Shown piece by piece: positions 63,010-64,000 of a DNA stretch of 64,000 nucleotides; position 1 is the first letter of the stretch, and each line of letters starts with the position of its first letter. A model generated the notes under the pieces. That model saw nothing but the letters and a program-made list of their open reading frames with translations, was not told where the DNA came from and searched no databases. This DNA is from Staphylococcus roterodami. GTDB lineage: Bacteria > Bacillota > Bacilli > Staphylococcales > Staphylococcaceae. The translations under genes and the position numbers were made by a program. The stretch lies in the NCBI GenBank assembly GCA_022493055.1, contig CP092781.1, forward strand, positions 1,736,001-1,800,000, read 5' to 3'.

Positions 63010-63205
63010 CAATAAAAAAGACACCTCTAACTATTTAGTCTATATAGGGACGACATTCGCCGCGTTACCACCCTATTTCACAAAAATTGTGCACTCATTT
63101 TAATAGTAAGAGATGTCATTCATTCAGTTTAAAATTATTACGATTTACATTTAGTCCTTTACGCTAGTTCTCAGCATCACTAACTTTCTGTAGAAAAGCT
63201 CTAAA
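63010..63205 (-). promoter_or_regulatory. T-box leader of leuS
   Basis: On the minus strand the conserved AGGGTGGTAACGCGG lies at 63060-63074 and a terminator T-run at about 63014-63020. The stem I part has AGTGATG and GAGAACTAGC. The specifier is less certain: GGACTAAAT with CTA (Leu) at 63152-63154 lies in the right place, as in the tyrS leader. Confidence 0.85.
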
Positions 63206-63283
63206 TGAAATTAAATTATACAAATTAATATTATGTTATAACGGCATTTATTTCAAGTCTATATGGTTAATTCTATTTACATA

Positions 63284-64000
63284 TTATGCATCTATTTTTT
63301 TAGTTTGCTCATTATTTTCCTTAAAAACCATTAATAAGATCAGCGCAAAGACTAGTAATACCATCATGCCAATAAACATCATACGCATATTGAATGCATC
63401 TACTAACACACCGCCAAGAAATGGTCCAAAGGCTTTTCCTACTGTAGCTGCTGAGTTTACAAAGCCTTGATACTGACCTTGTTTACCGTCTGGCGCTAAT
63501 TGATTTGCAATAGTTGGAACAGCTGGCCATACAAACATTTCTCCAAAGGTTAAAATAATCATACCGACAACAAATATTGTAAAGTTTTCGGCAAAGCTCG
63601 TGACAAAGAACGACAACATAAAAATGACAATGCCAACAAACATTTGTTTCTTTAAATTACCTTTTAATAAATATAGTATAGGCTTGATTAGTGGCTGTGC
63701 AACTAAAATCATGATTCCATTTATTGTCCATAGAACACTATATTGTGCCATCGATATATTGATTGATTGTGTAAATGATGCGATTGTGGATTCCCATTGA
63801 ATATATGCTACCCAACATATTGCAAACATCGCACAAATCAATACTAATGATATAAATCTTGCTTTATTCTTTTTACCCGTAATATCTAAATGGGTTGGAT
63901 ATTTAACTTTTGCTTTAATTTCGATATTAAATTGCGTAACGGCTACTAGCGCAAATACAATATACATAATGAGATTAGCTAGAAAAATATAGTTAAAGCT
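63284..64000 (-). CDS. MFS transporter, 3' part only
   Basis: The frame stays open to the right edge (the last codons before 64000 read SFNYIFLANLIM on the minus strand), so the gene continues beyond the window and the Met at 63967 is internal. About 239 residues are visible with seven or so hydrophobic helices, including LVLICAMFAICWVAYIQW and MMFIGMMVLLVFALILLMVF, and the central GQYQGFVNSAATVGKAFGPFLGG, typical of the second half of 12-helix drug-efflux-type MFS permeases. Substrate unknown. Confidence 0.85.
   Translation of the reverse strand, partial: SFNYIFLANLIMYIVFALVAVTQFNIEIKAKVKYPTHLDITGKKNKARFISLVLICAMFAICWVAYIQWESTIASFTQSINISMAQYSVLWTINGIMILVAQPLIKPILYLLKGNLKKQMFVGIVIFMLSFFVTSFAENFTIFVVGMIILTFGEMFVWPAVPTIANQLAPDGKQGQYQGFVNSAATVGKAFGPFLGGVLVDAFNMRMMFIGMMVLLVFALILLMVFKENNEQTKKIDA

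Overview
The window is low-GC Firmicute DNA and looks like the core chromosome of a Staphylococcus in the S. aureus complex. Evidence: YSIRK/LPXTG surface proteins recognisable as IsdH (three NEAT domains) and SasC (DUF1542 repeats), and a gene order thiI-nifZ-ezrA-(fRMsr)-rpsD ... tyrS-isdH-fhs-acsA-acuA-acuC-ccpA-aroA ... murC-sftA ... dat-pepV ... murJ-sasC-leuS that matches the S. aureus chromosome as I remember it. Housekeeping proteins look nearly identical to remembered S. aureus proteins, while IsdH and SasC spacers look clearly diverged. A sister species (S. argenteus or S. schweitzeri) or a divergent S. aureus lineage is therefore possible; I cannot decide without alignment.

Layout. 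1-2.6 kb: start of a TSUP permease, then ThiI and its cysteine desulfurase with overlapping stop and start. 2.6-4.3 kb: dispersed intergenic repeats and a decayed IS1182-family transposase. 4.3-9 kb: EzrA, free methionine sulfoxide reductase, RpsD with a long leader, GlpQ-like phosphodiesterase, OsmC-like protein. 9-19.6 kb: class V aminotransferase overlapping serA, HAD phosphatase, GlcNAc PTS permease, PlsC-like acyltransferase, HtrA, TyrS with a tyrosine T-box, SgtA glycosyltransferase. 19.7-24.5 kb: IsdH with a Fur box, and Fhs. 24.9-31.3 kb: acetate and carbon-control block (AcsA, AcuA, AcuC, CcpA, AroA) with cre-like sites. 32-39.9 kb: YtxH-like repeat protein, YtxG-like protein, MurC, SftA, YtpR. 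40-49.2 kb: YtpQ, YtpP, M42 peptidase, PepSY-like protein, YtnP, TrmB, YtmP, Dat, PepV, a second YtxH protein. 49.2-64 kb: pseudouridine synthase, MurJ, YtfP, SasC, a rhodanese, LeuS with a T-box, and the 3' part of an MFS transporter.

How the genes work together. AcsA makes acetyl-CoA, and AcuA/AcuC should reversibly acetylate it. CcpA next door probably represses this block and possibly itself through cre sites placed just downstream of -10 boxes. ThiI and the desulfurase form a tRNA 4-thiouridine pair. MurC, MurJ, SgtA, Dat, EzrA and SftA serve wall synthesis and division. IsdH and SasC are sortase-anchored and face the host.

I found no prophage, CRISPR array, tRNA, rRNA or recognisable defence or toxin system. 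The least explained content is intergenic: two families of dispersed palindromic terminators, a recurring TGGGACATAAA motif placed next to variable hairpins, a GC-rich imperfect palindrome, two candidate small RNAs, a perfect 17-bp stem before the ytxH ribosome binding site, and a 159-bp in-frame tandem repeat inside that gene.
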